This document shows, piece after piece, positions 44,672-55,640 of a stretch of 64,000 nucleotides of DNA. The number at the start of each line of letters is the position of its first letter. The stretch's first letter is position 1. The position numbers were made by a program, and so were the translations under genes. A model generated the notes under the pieces. That model was not told the DNA's origin. It saw nothing but the letters and a program-made list of their open reading frames with translations, and did no database searches. This DNA is from Zingiber officinale (lineage: Eukaryota; Streptophyta; Magnoliopsida; Zingiberales; Zingiberaceae): NCBI RefSeq assembly GCF_018446385.1, contig NC_056003.1, positions 26,223,198 to 26,287,197 of the forward strand, written 5' to 3'.

Positions 44672-45817
44672 TTAGAACCAACTCCCCTTCAATTCCGGTG
44701 GTCGAAGAAGATTGAGAAGAATAATCCATGCCGATAGTGGAGTACTTTTGGTTCCACTCAATTCCTTTTTATTGACCATTTTTCCATTGCAAATTCTTTC
44801 TGGAGGTCTGAGGCGGTTCAGTGTAAGCATCCACTCTGAAAGCTTGTATTCTCCTACAACATCAATACAAGAAACCAACTCCCACACACATGTGGGGTAA
44901 AAAGAAAATAGGAGATTATTAGTGTGGGTAGAAAATTTATCAAGAAATGAATCACATCTAATAAAGTCAACAATTGGTACCTCAATGAAATTTTCTGATA
45001 AATCATAAGAAAAACTCACCTTTTCATGTTGAAAGGTACCTGGAGTGGTGATTGTTACCTCCTTTTCATCATGATATGGCTCAAACTGTGGTTCTGGTGA
45101 TGGTTCATCCTCATGTAGTGATTCTTGGGTACTTGGCTCCATAGCACTAGTCCCTACACTTACATCTTCAACTCTTGGTGATTCTTGAGGTAATGCTTCC
45201 AGTAAGTACTCCCCTACACTTAAATCATCTTCAAAAACATGTTCAGAACCTGAATCACTAGCAACATCTTCAACAACAACATCAGTAGGATCATAAATTT
45301 GCATAATCACATAATCATCACAAAAAATACTAGAAAAATCATGTGAATTAATGGAAGTAGGGTCAGGCCTGACATAATCGCTACTTTCCATCTCTCCACT
45401 GGAGTTTTGTGCTTGCGGCTGATTGATGGATGATGTAATCTGATCTAATTGAATCTGTATGTTCTGTATCCTTGAAAATTGTTGCTCTTGATGTTCAATC
45501 ATTTGTTGCATCATCTCCCTGAGTTTCCATGTTGATTCATCCATCTGAGGTTCGTTTTGTTGAAAAGGTTGTGGGATAAAATTTGTTGAAACTTCTTGAA
45601 ATCCATATGAACTCTGGTAGGTAGGATATGACTCAATAAATGGTCCTTCTGCACTTTCGTACCTGAAACATGAAATATCCACCCAATTAGCATTAAAACC
45701 ATTTGAAAATGACTCATACCTATTTTGTTGATCCAAATTTGGGTAAAACTGATACTCAGGTTGAAAACACTGATAACTCTCCATTCCACCTTCAAAATTC
45801 TGAAAATATGGATCCAT
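44672..45817 (-). CDS. 381-codon ORF of element D, gag-like acidic protein
   Basis: Intact frame beginning 255 bases inside the 5' LTR end, the expected gag position. Residues 1-90 are rich in aromatic and Gln/Asn residues (MDPYFQNFEGGMESYQCFQP). Residues 95-140 form a likely coiled coil (WKLREMMQQMIEHQEQQFSR), then a long acidic Ser/Glu/Pro region to about 260, and a mixed carboxy-terminus with two LRPPE motifs (about residues 333 and 372). There is no CCHC knuckle and no capsid signature, so it is not a normal Gag; the coiled coil resembles the Gln-rich segments found in Athila-type gag proteins. Being intact in a young element suggests that it may be expressed. Function unknown. Confidence 0.6.
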   Translation of the reverse strand: MDPYFQNFEGGMESYQCFQPEYQFYPNLDQQNRYESFSNGFNANWVDISCFRYESAEGPFIESYPTYQSSYGFQEVSTNFIPQPFQQNEPQMDESTWKLREMMQQMIEHQEQQFSRIQNIQIQLDQITSSINQPQAQNSSGEMESSDYVRPDPTSINSHDFSSIFCDDYVIMQIYDPTDVVVEDVASDSGSEHVFEDDLSVGEYLLEALPQESPRVEDVSVGTSAMEPSTQESLHEDEPSPEPQFEPYHDEKEVTITTPGTFQHEKVSFSYDLSENFIEVPIVDFIRCDSFLDKFSTHTNNLLFSFYPTCVWELVSCIDVVGEYKLSEWMLTLNRLRPPERICNGKMVNKKELSGTKSTPLSAWIILLNLLRPPELKGSWF

Positions 45818-46050
45818 GCTAAAGAAATCTCCTGTTCTTTCAAAACAACACTACAAATCAATGTTAGAAGATTCTAGAGCATAAAGTTTCAATCTTATGA
45901 AAACATGAACAATAAAAGCAATTAATAATTCAAGAACAACCCAACATGAAAATACAAAAGAGAAATAAGCAATCAAATCAATCAACATGCTAACAAATAA
46001 AATCAATCAATACACAATCTAAAATTATACACACTACTAGTTAGTTGCTT

Positions 46051-46070
46051 CCCCGGCAGCGGCGCCAAAA
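46051..46070 (-). other. Primer-binding region of element D
   Basis: On the minus strand TTTTGGCGCCGCTGCCGGGG follows the LTR end by two bases, the arrangement of plant Athila/Tat-type gypsy elements. Confidence 0.8.
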
Positions 46071-46072
46071 TT

Positions 46073-48054
46073 TGGTAAGCCGAATTTTGAATGTCACAAA
46101 TAGGCTTATCAAATTAACAAATGTTGGAACCCATTTAAGCTAAAGAAAATGCGTGTAGTAAGGAGTCCCAAGTCGTATTTTTCCAAGGATAACTAATATG
46201 TGTGTGCATTCTGAAATTGGTTCCAATCAAATTCTTACGTCAACAAATTCAACTTAGCACTTCCATTTAACTCACAATTCAAATTAAATTTATCTAATTA
46301 AATCAAGAATAGAGACAAGAGAGGATAAGCTCATCTAACATGATTCACTTCAATTTCATCTAGTAACAACAATTAAATTTGAACGTGAATGCTTCATTTA
46401 ATCAAATGTATCCATTACTTCTCTTCAACTCTTCATCTCAATGACCAATAAACTCAAAAGCTCAGACTCTCTCATAAGAACTGAATCAACATCTAATTCA
46501 AGATCACAATTCAATTTATCAATTAAATTCAAAATTCATTCACAACATCATTGGACAGAGGTAAACAATCCATTCATCAAGTAAAGTGTTCCATAATTAA
46601 ATTCAATCTCAGCACAAAGATCAAAGGTTGAGATAAAATGATTTTGATGTAGAAATGGACTTAATTCAACTAAGAATGTAAATGTGTATACTGAAAACAG
46701 ATTGCAACCAATTCAGTAACTGAAACAAAAGATTGGTTTCGGGAATTCAAAGGAATAAGATGATTAAGCTAAGAAATCAAAACTAAATTGCAGATCTACG
46801 AAATCAGATCATCAGATCTGAGCGAGTTCAAGAACGAATCTAAGACAAAGATAATAAAAACTAAACCTAAGCATTCCACAAACCAAAATCCCGAACTCAA
46901 CTTCTCCAATCTGCTGTGAAACGACAGAAATGCTCTCGGGACCCCTATAAGCATTCAACAACAATCAAACAAGCTTCCTTCTATTACCAGGGAATGTTCA
47001 TAGCTCCGGGAAACCTCCTCTCAGCTCACACCCGCCTGGTAATCTCATCAACCGAGAATCAGAGCAAGAATTCTGTGGATTGCAAAACTAAGTCGATTGA
47101 TCAGATCTACTTAGCTTCGCTTCGGAATGGAGATCGGAACAAGATCAGAAGCTCTCAGGAGACCTCCCTCGAAGCTCTGGTGGATGCGAAATTCGCTGAA
47201 CGGGAAACCTCCCCTCAGGAATGCGGCGACGGACAGAATTCAAGTCGCCATCGGGAAACCTCCTTCAATGCTCTCTGGTCATCGGAATATGAACGCCGGC
47301 AGCTGAAGATCGTCGTCGGTGAAGAAACCAAGCTCTCGGATCTGGAACGTGGAATGGGAACTGCGGCGTCGTGGCGAAGAAGAAGCAGCTACAGTGGAGA
47401 AATCGCGAACGCCGAGTCCGTCTTCTGCACTGTAGCTTCTCAGATTTAAATCAGATCTGGATCTGATCGGACGGCTGAGATGGTTCCGGGTTAAATCAAC
47501 GGTGAAAAGTCATCCAAAATATGATCTGAAGGTACTGATGTTGATCTAGGGTCTGGATCTACTCATCTGTAGGTCGGATCGATCAGATCATCACTGGATG
47601 GTCCAGATCCGACCAGTCTTCAATGAACGGTCCAGATTAATCCGGCTGGATCAATGGCTGGATGAACTCAGATCTGGATCAAAACTTCTGGATCTTCATA
47701 AATAGCTCAGATCTACTCCCCATTAAGTTGGATCGGCTATATCTTCAACGGATGGCTCAGATCTGCTCAATCTTGGATGAACGGCCTATAATGCTCCAAG
47801 GCTTGATCGACTTGATTAGCCCTTGATTTGAGCCCAAATGCATCCTGATCTGATCGGGTCCATGACCCTTTTGATGCCTACAAAATAAGGATCAAATATT
47901 AGCATCAAATTAAGCCATAATAACATAATTTGCAATTTAGTCATAAATTGATACAATGTATAAAAATGTAATGTAAATATGGGTTATATATATGAAAACT
48001 ACATCAAACCATGATTATATGAATGAGAATAGTATAGTAAAATCATGATTATCA
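46073..48054 (-). repeat. Right LTR (5' LTR) of element D, 1982 bp
   Basis: Same length as the left LTR with no indels. Visible differences include two adjacent changes in ACTCTCCTG/ACTCATCTG, and single changes such as AACGCGGCG/AATGCGGCG and GATCGGCCA/GATCGGCTA. Confidence 0.92.
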
Positions 48055-48059
48055 GTAAT

Positions 48060-48988
48060 CCTAGGCAGAAAGTCCAGTCGATCTGGAGGACCGGACTGGC
48101 ACCAGGTAATCTCTCCTGAGGAGAGTAGGTGAGGACGCGTTCCCCGTAAAGGGAACAGTAGGCTTCGGGTCGACCTAGGGTTTCCGGTCGGAAATCCGAA
48201 ATCAGACCCGGACAGTCCGATGACTGTCAACCACTTAATTTATCATGTTTATATCTGTTCTAACTTTGTCTTGCAGGGTACGGTGTTGTTTTGGGACTAA
48301 CATATCTTGCAAGTACAAAAGGAACAAGTTAAGCCTCGGATGAACAGTGTCCGAGGCACCTCCATGGAGCTTGGAGGCGCCTCGGGTGCAAGCCATAGCC
48401 AGCTGTACAGAGGAGCTAGAGGCGCCTTCATGGGGACTGAAGGCGCCTTAGACCGCGGCTTGGAGGCGCCTTGGAGTGGCTTGAAGGTGCCTTCAAGTGG
48501 ATGAGGTGCGACCGGATCAGTGCTGATCCACGCGGCTGACTCGGCGGGTTGGAGTGGCTTTAAGGCGCCTTCAGCAGTGAATAAAAGGAGGTCTCGAGCA
48601 GCAGTCTAGTACATCTTCAAAAAAAGAAATCCTTCTGCATCCAGCTGCTAACGAGTCCATCCCGAAGTGCTGCAACAACATCCCGACGACCCGGAGCTCT
48701 GAATCTGCTATTTTCCAGTGTCGTTGGTATATTTAATTTCTGTTTATTATACTTAAATTGTAACATCTTTTCGATATTATAAGTGTCGCCCACCATAAAC
48801 GCTCAACGAGCGTGGGCCTTGGAGTAGGAGTCGCCACAGGTTCCGAACCAAGTAAACAACCTGTGTTTGCGTGTGTGTTTGCTTTTATTTTTCCGCTGCG
48901 TATTCCAACCGACTCTGTTTCTAAATCGTACGAAACAGCCACAAGCGCTATTCACCCCCCCCCCCCTCTAGCGCTTCTCAATCCAATA
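48060..48988 (+). repeat. 5' LTR of element C, right part
   Basis: Continues the LTR after D and its duplication; ends ATCCAATA at 48988. Contains five GGCGCC words (48360-48575), the 'cctactccaaggcccacgctcg' block on the opposite strand near 48800-48840, a 12-C run (48955-48966), and a hairpin AGCGCTA/TAGCGCT (48944-48950, 48969-48975). Confidence 0.88.
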
Positions 48989-48990
48989 AT

Positions 48991-49001
48991 TGGTATCAGA
49001 G
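48991..49001 (+). other. Primer binding site of element C
   Basis: TGGTATCAGAG, matching initiator tRNA-Met, two bases after the LTR. Confidence 0.85.
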
Positions 49002-49249
49002 TGAGGTAGCTTTGATTTGGTGCAACCACCAATCAAGCATCTTTCGTGGTATTTTCTGTTTTTAGGAGTCAATCGGAATCGGTATTCTTGCTGTTTTCCA
49101 ATCCGTTTCTTTCGTAATCGGATTTCTTGCTTGAGGTTGGTGCAACACCACCCGAGTTCATTTTTCATTTCATATACTTCCTACACTACTAATCCAGGAT
49201 CAAGTCCTGGAATTTTCTTGTTGTTTATCTTCTACATATTTGATCTAAA

Positions 49250-50955
49250 ATGACCCTTCAAGAAGGCTACAGTACAGCTCGCCCCCCCCCCCCCCCGCTA
49301 TTCACTGGAGACAACTTTGGGTACTGGAAGGGTCGGATGGAGGCGTATCTCCAGACTCATTTTGAAGTCTGGATGATCGTCAAAATCGGGCTCCAACTAC
49401 CAACTGATGGCACCGACAAGCCACTACCATACGAGGACTGGGACGCGTCACTGATTAAGAAGGTGGAAGCAAATGCCAAGGCGATTTGCACCCTCCAGTG
49501 TGACCTATCAAAAGAAGAACTTAACCGCGTCGGCCCCTTCACCAGTGCCAAGGAGCCGTAGAAGAAGCTCATCAAACTTCACGAAGGAACATCCGACACC
49601 AAAGTAAGTAAAAGAGACCTAATATTTAATAAATTATTTAATATTAAATTGCAGGAAGGTGAGATGGCTGCCCAACTCCACGCCCGGATACAAGATCTAC
49701 TCAACGGGCTTCATGCAATTGGACAGAAGGTAGATAACCGGGACATCATCAGGTATTCTCTAAATGTCTTTCCGAGGAATACCTTGTGGGCATCAATGGT
49801 AGATGCTTACAAGGTATCCAAGGATCTATCTACCATTAAATTAGATGAACTTTTTACAGAATTTGAACTTCATAAGCAGATATGCATGCCCTGTCGAGAA
49901 AGGGTTGGCTTTGGTTGCAGGTACAGGCAGAGCGCGCGAATCAAGAACAAAACGCAGAACCAAATCAGAGTCAAAAGAATAACCAGATTCGGACGACGAT
50001 GACGAGCTCACAACCGAAATAGTCAACCTGGTAAGGAAACTCTACAAAAAGAAGAGCTTCAACAAAAAGGATGTCAAAAAGGTCATCCAATCCAAAGAAG
50101 CCCAACCAAACTCAAAGGTCAAATTCGAGGTGACCTGCTACGAGTGCAATCAGAAGGGGCACATCAAGGCAAACTGCCCGAACCAAAAGGATCCAAAGAA
50201 ACCAAGGAGAAAAAAGGCCCTGAAGGCAACTTGGGACGAGTCATCTTCCGAGGAATCCGATGACGAAGAAGTCGAGCAGGCAAGCTTTCTTGCATTGACG
50301 GTCAGGGACTACACCAACGAATCCGAAAGCAAGGTCGAATCGGAAGCAGAGTCCGAGAGAAGCCACGGATCCGCATCCGTTTCTGAAAGGCCAAACTCTT
50401 CTTTAAGTAAATGTCGTTTATACAGTTTAATTAATTACTTAATGCATAAAGTAGCTAAAATTCAAAATTCGGATCAAGTCGCTTCTAAAGGAAGTAACTT
50501 TCCTTAAAGAAGCGACTAACTCCATAACCTTGCCTGACCCAGTTTAGACTGGAAATTCAACTCAAGTCCAAAAGCTTGAGGAAGAAAATTCTGGTCTGAA
50601 AACTCAGGTCAAGGATTTGGAGAAGACCTTAGAACGGTTTTTTTTTGGGTCCAAGAACCTTGACCTAATTCTTGGGACACAAAGAGTCGTTTACAATAGA
50701 ACTGGACTAGGTTTCAAAACCAAGAAGAAATATCTATCCTATCTATCCTTAGTCAACAGACCAAATAGTAAACTAGTCCAAGCATGGGTACCCAAGTCCA
50801 ACTTGGTCAATCAAGTTGGACTTGGTAAGTATTGGGTTCCCAAGGATCAAGTGCATTACCTTGATAGACCTTATCGAGGCTATGATCCAGAGGGAGCAAA
50901 AATAAATAAAAATTATCTTAACAAATTAATAAATAAAAAATATCTTAACAAATAA
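49250..50955 (+). pseudogene. SIRE-like copia gag (element C)
   Basis: ATG at 49250 (MTLQEGYSTARP), a 15-C run coding for prolines (49282-49296), then FTGDNFGYWKGRMEAYLQTH, the usual copia gag start. After a stop at 49559 the capsid continues (LHARIQDLLNGLHAIGQKVD, LSTIKLDELFTEFELHKQ). The CCHC knuckle CYECNQKGHIKANC lies at 50136-50177, followed by an acidic tail (KKALKATWDESSSEESDDEE), a layout typical of SIRE/Maximus gag. 50617-50955 gives the late gag segment with repeated WVPK (QAWVPKSNLVNQ, KYWVPKDQ). Frameshifts near 49990 and 50510. Pol should follow in frame but does not. Confidence 0.8.
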
Positions 50956-51980
50956 AATTAAAAGGAATGTATTAAAACTTTAAAAACAAGTTAAAAGGAA
51001 AAATTGAGGCTCCAGAATAGTTGGCACCTCCAAAAGGAATCTACCCGACAGGGTAACTAAACGCAACCTACCCGGCAGGGTAATTAGGACTAGAATAAAA
51101 AGGGCTAAGTTTAACTTGACCCACGGTACTGGTAAAGTATTGGATGATAGTACGTTAGGGAAGCTTAGTCTATGCATGTCTAGGAAGATATGGCTTCGAC
51201 CTTGTGTATTTGGCTAAGTGGAACTGACTGAAGCTACCCTTTATGGATCTTAACTAGTTAGACCAAGGTTTTGTACTAAGTTCAGTGAATAGGACTATTT
51301 GGAAAACCTCGAAGGCATGGTTACTTTAATGATGTCCTAGTGACTCACCATAGCCCAAAAGTTTATCCAAAAAATGTCTATTTGTTGAGCTCAAAGCTAA
51401 ACCTGAATCTAACATAAAGTTAAACCAAACCCTATAATTGAACCTAATTCATCTCACAAAATTATAGGATCCCCTGATTGAAAAACTTAGATCGGGTGAG
51501 ATGATTAAGAATTATAATTGAAATTAAATTGAAATTCGATTAAATTAAATTAAATTGAAAATAAATTAATTCAATTCAATTCAATTGAAAATCGGTTAAA
51601 TTAATATTATTTTAAATTTAATTAACTTAATATTTTTCAAATTCAATTAACTTAATATCTTTCAAATTTAATATTTTTCAAATCCAATTAACTTAATATC
51701 TTTCAAATTTAAGATTTTTCAAATTTTAATTAACTTAATTTTTTTGAAATTTAATTAACTTAATATTTTTCAAATCTAATTAACTTAATATTTTTCAAAA
51801 TTTAATTAACTTAATATTTTTCAAACTTAATTAACTTAATATTTTTTAAATTTAATTAACTTAATATTTTTCAAATTTAATTAACTCTTTCAAAATTAAG
51901 TAACCTAAAATTTTTCAAAATAAACTAACTGAAAGTTCATCTCTCAAAATTAAAGTTAAAAAAAAAAGGAAAACTCAAAT
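50956..51980 (+). repeat. Spacer of element C with an AT-rich degenerate minisatellite
   Basis: 50956-51500 has no supported ORF. From about 51520 to 51930 variants of AATTAACTTAATATTTTTCA recur every 25-30 bp, at least ten times. It lies where pol would be expected. Confidence 0.7.
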
Positions 51981-51984
51981 ATAC

Positions 51985-52130
51985 CATCGGAGGCGCTTAT
52001 GCATAGGCGCCCTCGACACTCGGCGGGAAAATTTCCGCAGAAAACCTCAAGGCGCCTCGGACCAAGTTTAAGGCGCCTTAAACACGGTATTGAAGGCGCC
52101 CTAAAAGGGCTTGAAGGTGCCTTCAATGCC
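51985..52130 (+). promoter_or_regulatory. Internal GGCGCC cluster upstream of the extra ORF
   Basis: Four GGCGCC words plus near-matches (GGCGCTT, AAGGTGCCTTC) in 145 bp, in phrases like those of the family C LTR (CTTGAAGGTGCCTTCAA is shared with 48480-48500). It sits about 115 bp before the ATG at 52244, so a promoter or leader role is possible; this is inference. Confidence 0.4.
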
Positions 52131-52243
52131 GAAATATCCAGCGAACAGAACACTTTCTGTTCGTCATTTTTTCACCAAATCTCTTCAATCCAAGGCGTCT
52201 TCACGCGGATTCTCCCCGTCTAAACTCCTTCAATCATCCTACA

Positions 52244-53346
52244 ATGCCTCCTAGGTATATCTTAAACCATCCTATTGTCCTTATATGTTATTTTTATGCA
52301 CTTTTTCCCAGTTATATGTTACCAAAAATAGGAAACATCGCAATGTTGATCCTACTCCGGCAAGAATCTCATCCACGGATCCCAAATTCCCCTCAGAACA
52401 ATATAGGATTAACTTTGCTAGACACACATTTGAAACCATCAAACCTTGGTATCTAAGAAGGTCATTTTTTGATCAGTTTTGTCACCCATCAGTCCAGATG
52501 ATAGAGTACTACCAACTAGGTAGACTAGTTTACTGCAGTAATGCAGTAAATCATGATTTATGTGCACAGTTCTATCACAACCTCGAGAGGGTTGATGATA
52601 GTACCTATTCTACCAGAGTTGGTGAGATAGACATCCAGTTTACCCCCTCACTCATTTCACTGGTTTAGAGCTTAGGGCATCTACATGTCCCTTTATATGC
52701 TACCCTAGTAGGGATCTGCCATTTGGCAATCCCTACTCCCATATTACATTAGATATCATCTATATTCACTTTTTCGGGGAGGAGAGACCACTTGGCTTGA
52801 CTGAGTTTAAGTCAATCTCTCTTAGGGTTCAGGACTATATGATGTATAGAGTCCTGACAGCCTGTATCTTGCCGATCTCATCTCGGGACGTCCCGAAGAT
52901 GCGACCATGGCATTCATTCCTTTTGTATGCCTTGAGTCACCGTTTAGACATAGACATAGCATTATATATGTTCTAGAACATTATTTATGCATCTAGTACA
53001 GTCACATCCCATGTAGTCCATATGCCCTACTGTCATGTTTTGACCTACATCTTTTTGACCCTTAGGATAGACACGACCAGAGGAACAATGATCCCTCTTA
53101 CCCTATATGACGAGTTTGGGCAGCGCAATCTTAGATTAGCCCATGTTCACATCACCGATGAGGGGATTCTAGCCTGGAGGGGTCGACCACAGCCAGTCGT
53201 TGCTCCGATTGATCCAGAGGCCGAGGATGCACCTCCCGACATTATCCCGGGCGAGGGAGAGGAGTGGCCCGACTTCTTAGCCGAGGAGTTTTTCGGAGAT
53301 CCATTACCTTCCACCTCCGCCGAGCCTTCCACTTCAGCTGGGCCTT
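52244..53346 (+). pseudogene. Extra ORF of element C, 'putative plant transposon protein'-like
   Basis: ATG at 52244 (MPPRYILNH). After one frame change 52327-52668 is open (QYRINFARHTFETIKPWYLR, YYQLGRLVYCSNAVNHDLCA, FYHNLERVDDSTYSTRVGE). Further on RVQDYMMYRVLTACILPISS, HSFLLYALSHRLDIDIA and MPYCHVLTYIFLTLRIDTTR appear in another frame, then an acidic Pro/Ser-rich tail. This order resembles the plant retroelement protein family I associate with Pfam PF20167; its role is unknown. The frame is cut in the tail by H (duplication GCCTT, 53342-53346). At least three frame breaks or stops. Confidence 0.55.
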
Positions 53347-53939
53347 TGTAACACCCATAGGATCCCTAGAAATTTTATGAATTTTACCATGATTAAAATA
53401 GGTCTTATGTGTATTTTTCCAAAATAAAAGAAAAATAGAACCAAAAAGAGGCATGACCAAGGTTTGAACCTTGGACCTTGTGTTAGATGCATGTATGTGA
53501 TAACCAGTAGCCCCAGCAGGGGTCTGTTGTTAGGAAAAGAAGGGGAATTGTAGTTAAGGTGAAGGCCTTTCATTTAGAAGGAGACTTAGAAGGAAAAGTT
53601 GGAGTTGCCTTCTTCCTCCCTAATGGAAAAAGATGAATTGCCTTCTTCCTTCATTCAACATAAATAAGAAAAAGGGAAAGAGAATTTCATTTTTCTTCTC
53701 TTTTCTCTCTTCCTTCTTCTCTCCACCGAAAAAAAAAACCAAAAACCTCACCCTCACCATTGCCGAAACCAAGCCAAAGAAGTTCTTCTAGGAAAAAGTT
53801 TCAAGAAGCAAAGGGTATTCTCTTAGTAAATTAAGCAAGAGGATGTAAGTATTCCCTCAACTGTAGTACAATAGTTCTCGTACACTTTATGTTTAAAAGT
53901 TGTTTGAAAAACTTAGGGATTTCCTTGCAAGTTTCGGCC

Positions 53940-55140
53940 AAGATGAAGAGTTGTGGTCACTTATGGTTGTCAAGTTTACAATTTATGCTTCATGTTGTAA
54001 CAAAAAGTCTAGAACCTCACTCTTGAGGTTTCGACCAAGATGGAATACCAGGCTTAGAGTAAAATTTTAAGACCTAATCATGCTTGTTTATGCTCCTTCA
54101 TGATGTATGATCTATTATATGTTGTTAGTTAAGTTTTCATGCTACATGTTGTATAAACAAAACCTAGAACCTTACCTTAGGTTTCGGCCAAGGATGAACA
54201 TAAGTCTTAGAGCAAGGTTTTGAAATCTAATCATGTTTGTTTGTGTTCCTTCATGATGTATGATCTATTATATGTTGTTAGTTAAGTTTTCATGCTACAT
54301 GTTGTATAAAAAAAACCTAGAACCTTACCTTAGGTTTCGGCCAAGGATGAACATAAGACTTAGAGCAAGGTTTTGAAATCTAATCATGTTTGTTTGTGTT
54401 CCTTCATGATGTATGATCTATTATATGTTGTTAGTTAAGTTTTCATGCTACATGTTGTATAAACAAAACCTAGAACCTTACCTTAGGTTTCGGCCAAGGA
54501 TGAACATAAGGCTTAGAGCAAGGTTTTGAAATCTAATCATGTTTGTTTGTGTTCCTTCATGATGTATGATCTATTATATGTTGTTAGTTAAGTTTTCATG
54601 CTACATGTTGTATAAACAAAACCTAGAACCTTACCTTAGGTTTCGGCCAAGGATGAACATAAGGCTTAGAGCAAGGTTTTGAAATCTAATCATGTTTGTT
54701 TATGTTCCTTCATGATGTATGATCTATTATGTGTTGTTAGTTAAGTTTTCATGCTACATGTTGTATAAACAAAACCTAGAACCTTACCTTAGGTTTCGGC
54801 CAAGGATGAACATAAGGCTTAGAGCAAGGTTTTGAAATCTAATCATGCTTGTTTATGCTCCTTCATGATGTATGATCTATTATATGTTGTTAGTAAGTTC
54901 TCATGCTACATGTTGTATAAACAAAACTAAGATCCTTACCTTTAGGGTTCGGCCAAGATTAAATAGAAGGTTTAGGGAAAAGTTTTGAACCTAACTATGC
55001 ATGTTTATGTTTTCTCATGATGTATGATTCTTGATATATATGGTTAGTTTAAGTTTTCCATGCTTCATGTGGGGTTAAAAATAAATGAAAAAAAAAAAGA
55101 AAACCTAGAATCCTACCTCTAGGTTTCGGTTAGGTTAAGA
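53940..55140 (+). repeat. 153-bp tandem repeat, 7 to 8 copies
   Basis: The marker TGATGTATGATCTATTATAT recurs at 54101, 54254, 54407, 54560, 54713 and 54866, exactly 153 bp apart, with more diverged copies at both ends (53940-54100; 55018 onward). Units 2-5 are almost identical; the outer ones are the most diverged. Confidence 0.92.
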
Positions 55141-55474
55141 TTTAGGGTTATAGGAAGATCAAAAACCCCAATCATATATGCTAATGATTTCTTATGATGT
55201 GAAATGGATTTTATGCCATCATGCTATTTGTTATGTGCACTTACGTCATCATGTATGTTTTCTCTAAGAAATGCTATGTGTTATGTGCACTTCATGCTAC
55301 TATGTTATGCAAGGCTCATGTATGATGAAAAGCCTAAGAGATGCTTCCCTTAAGTTGGGACTAAGAGCACTCTTCATGATATGACAAGAATATGATATGC
55401 CATGATAGGACAAGAACATGATATGCTATGATATGAATCATGATATGTTATTTTACTTTGTATGGCTTGTACCA

Positions 55475-55640
55475 GGGATGGGCTCCTAAGTTGCCCCTAG
55501 GTCGATGGTCTATGAAACGGGCCTAGTAAAAGGGATGGGCTCCTAAGTTGCCCCTAGGTCGATGGTCTATGAAACGGGCCTAGTAAAAGGGATGGGCTCC
55601 TAAGTTGTTCCTAGGTCGATGGTCTATGAAACGGGCCTAG
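55475..55640 (+). repeat. 57-bp tandem repeat, three copies
   Basis: GGGATGGGCTCCTAAGTTG begins at 55475, 55532 and 55589. The third copy is cut at its end by E1. Confidence 0.92.

Larger units (their letters stand above)
37729..48054 (-). mobile_element. Complete young pol-less gypsy derivative (element D, LARD type)
   Basis: Two 1982-bp LTRs enclose 6362 bp. Duplications are GTAAC (37724-37728) and GTAAT (48055-48059). Orientation is minus: the PBS region lies beside the right LTR, the polypurine tract beside the left. The interior has one gag-like ORF and several kilobases without coding capacity; no protease, RT or integrase. That fits a large retrotransposon derivative moved in trans by an Athila/Tat-like gypsy relative. 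The LTRs show about nine differences by eye, so insertion is recent. Confidence 0.9.
53347..55640 (+). mobile_element. First 2.3 kb of a gypsy LTR (element H), cut by E1
   Basis: Starts TGTAACACCC, the usual beginning of many plant Del/Tekay-type gypsy LTRs, at a clean junction with the C ORF. It has a pyrimidine-rich leader-like stretch (53690-53770) and two tandem arrays. No PBS is reached before E1 enters at 55641; the rest should lie right of the window. Confidence 0.6.
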
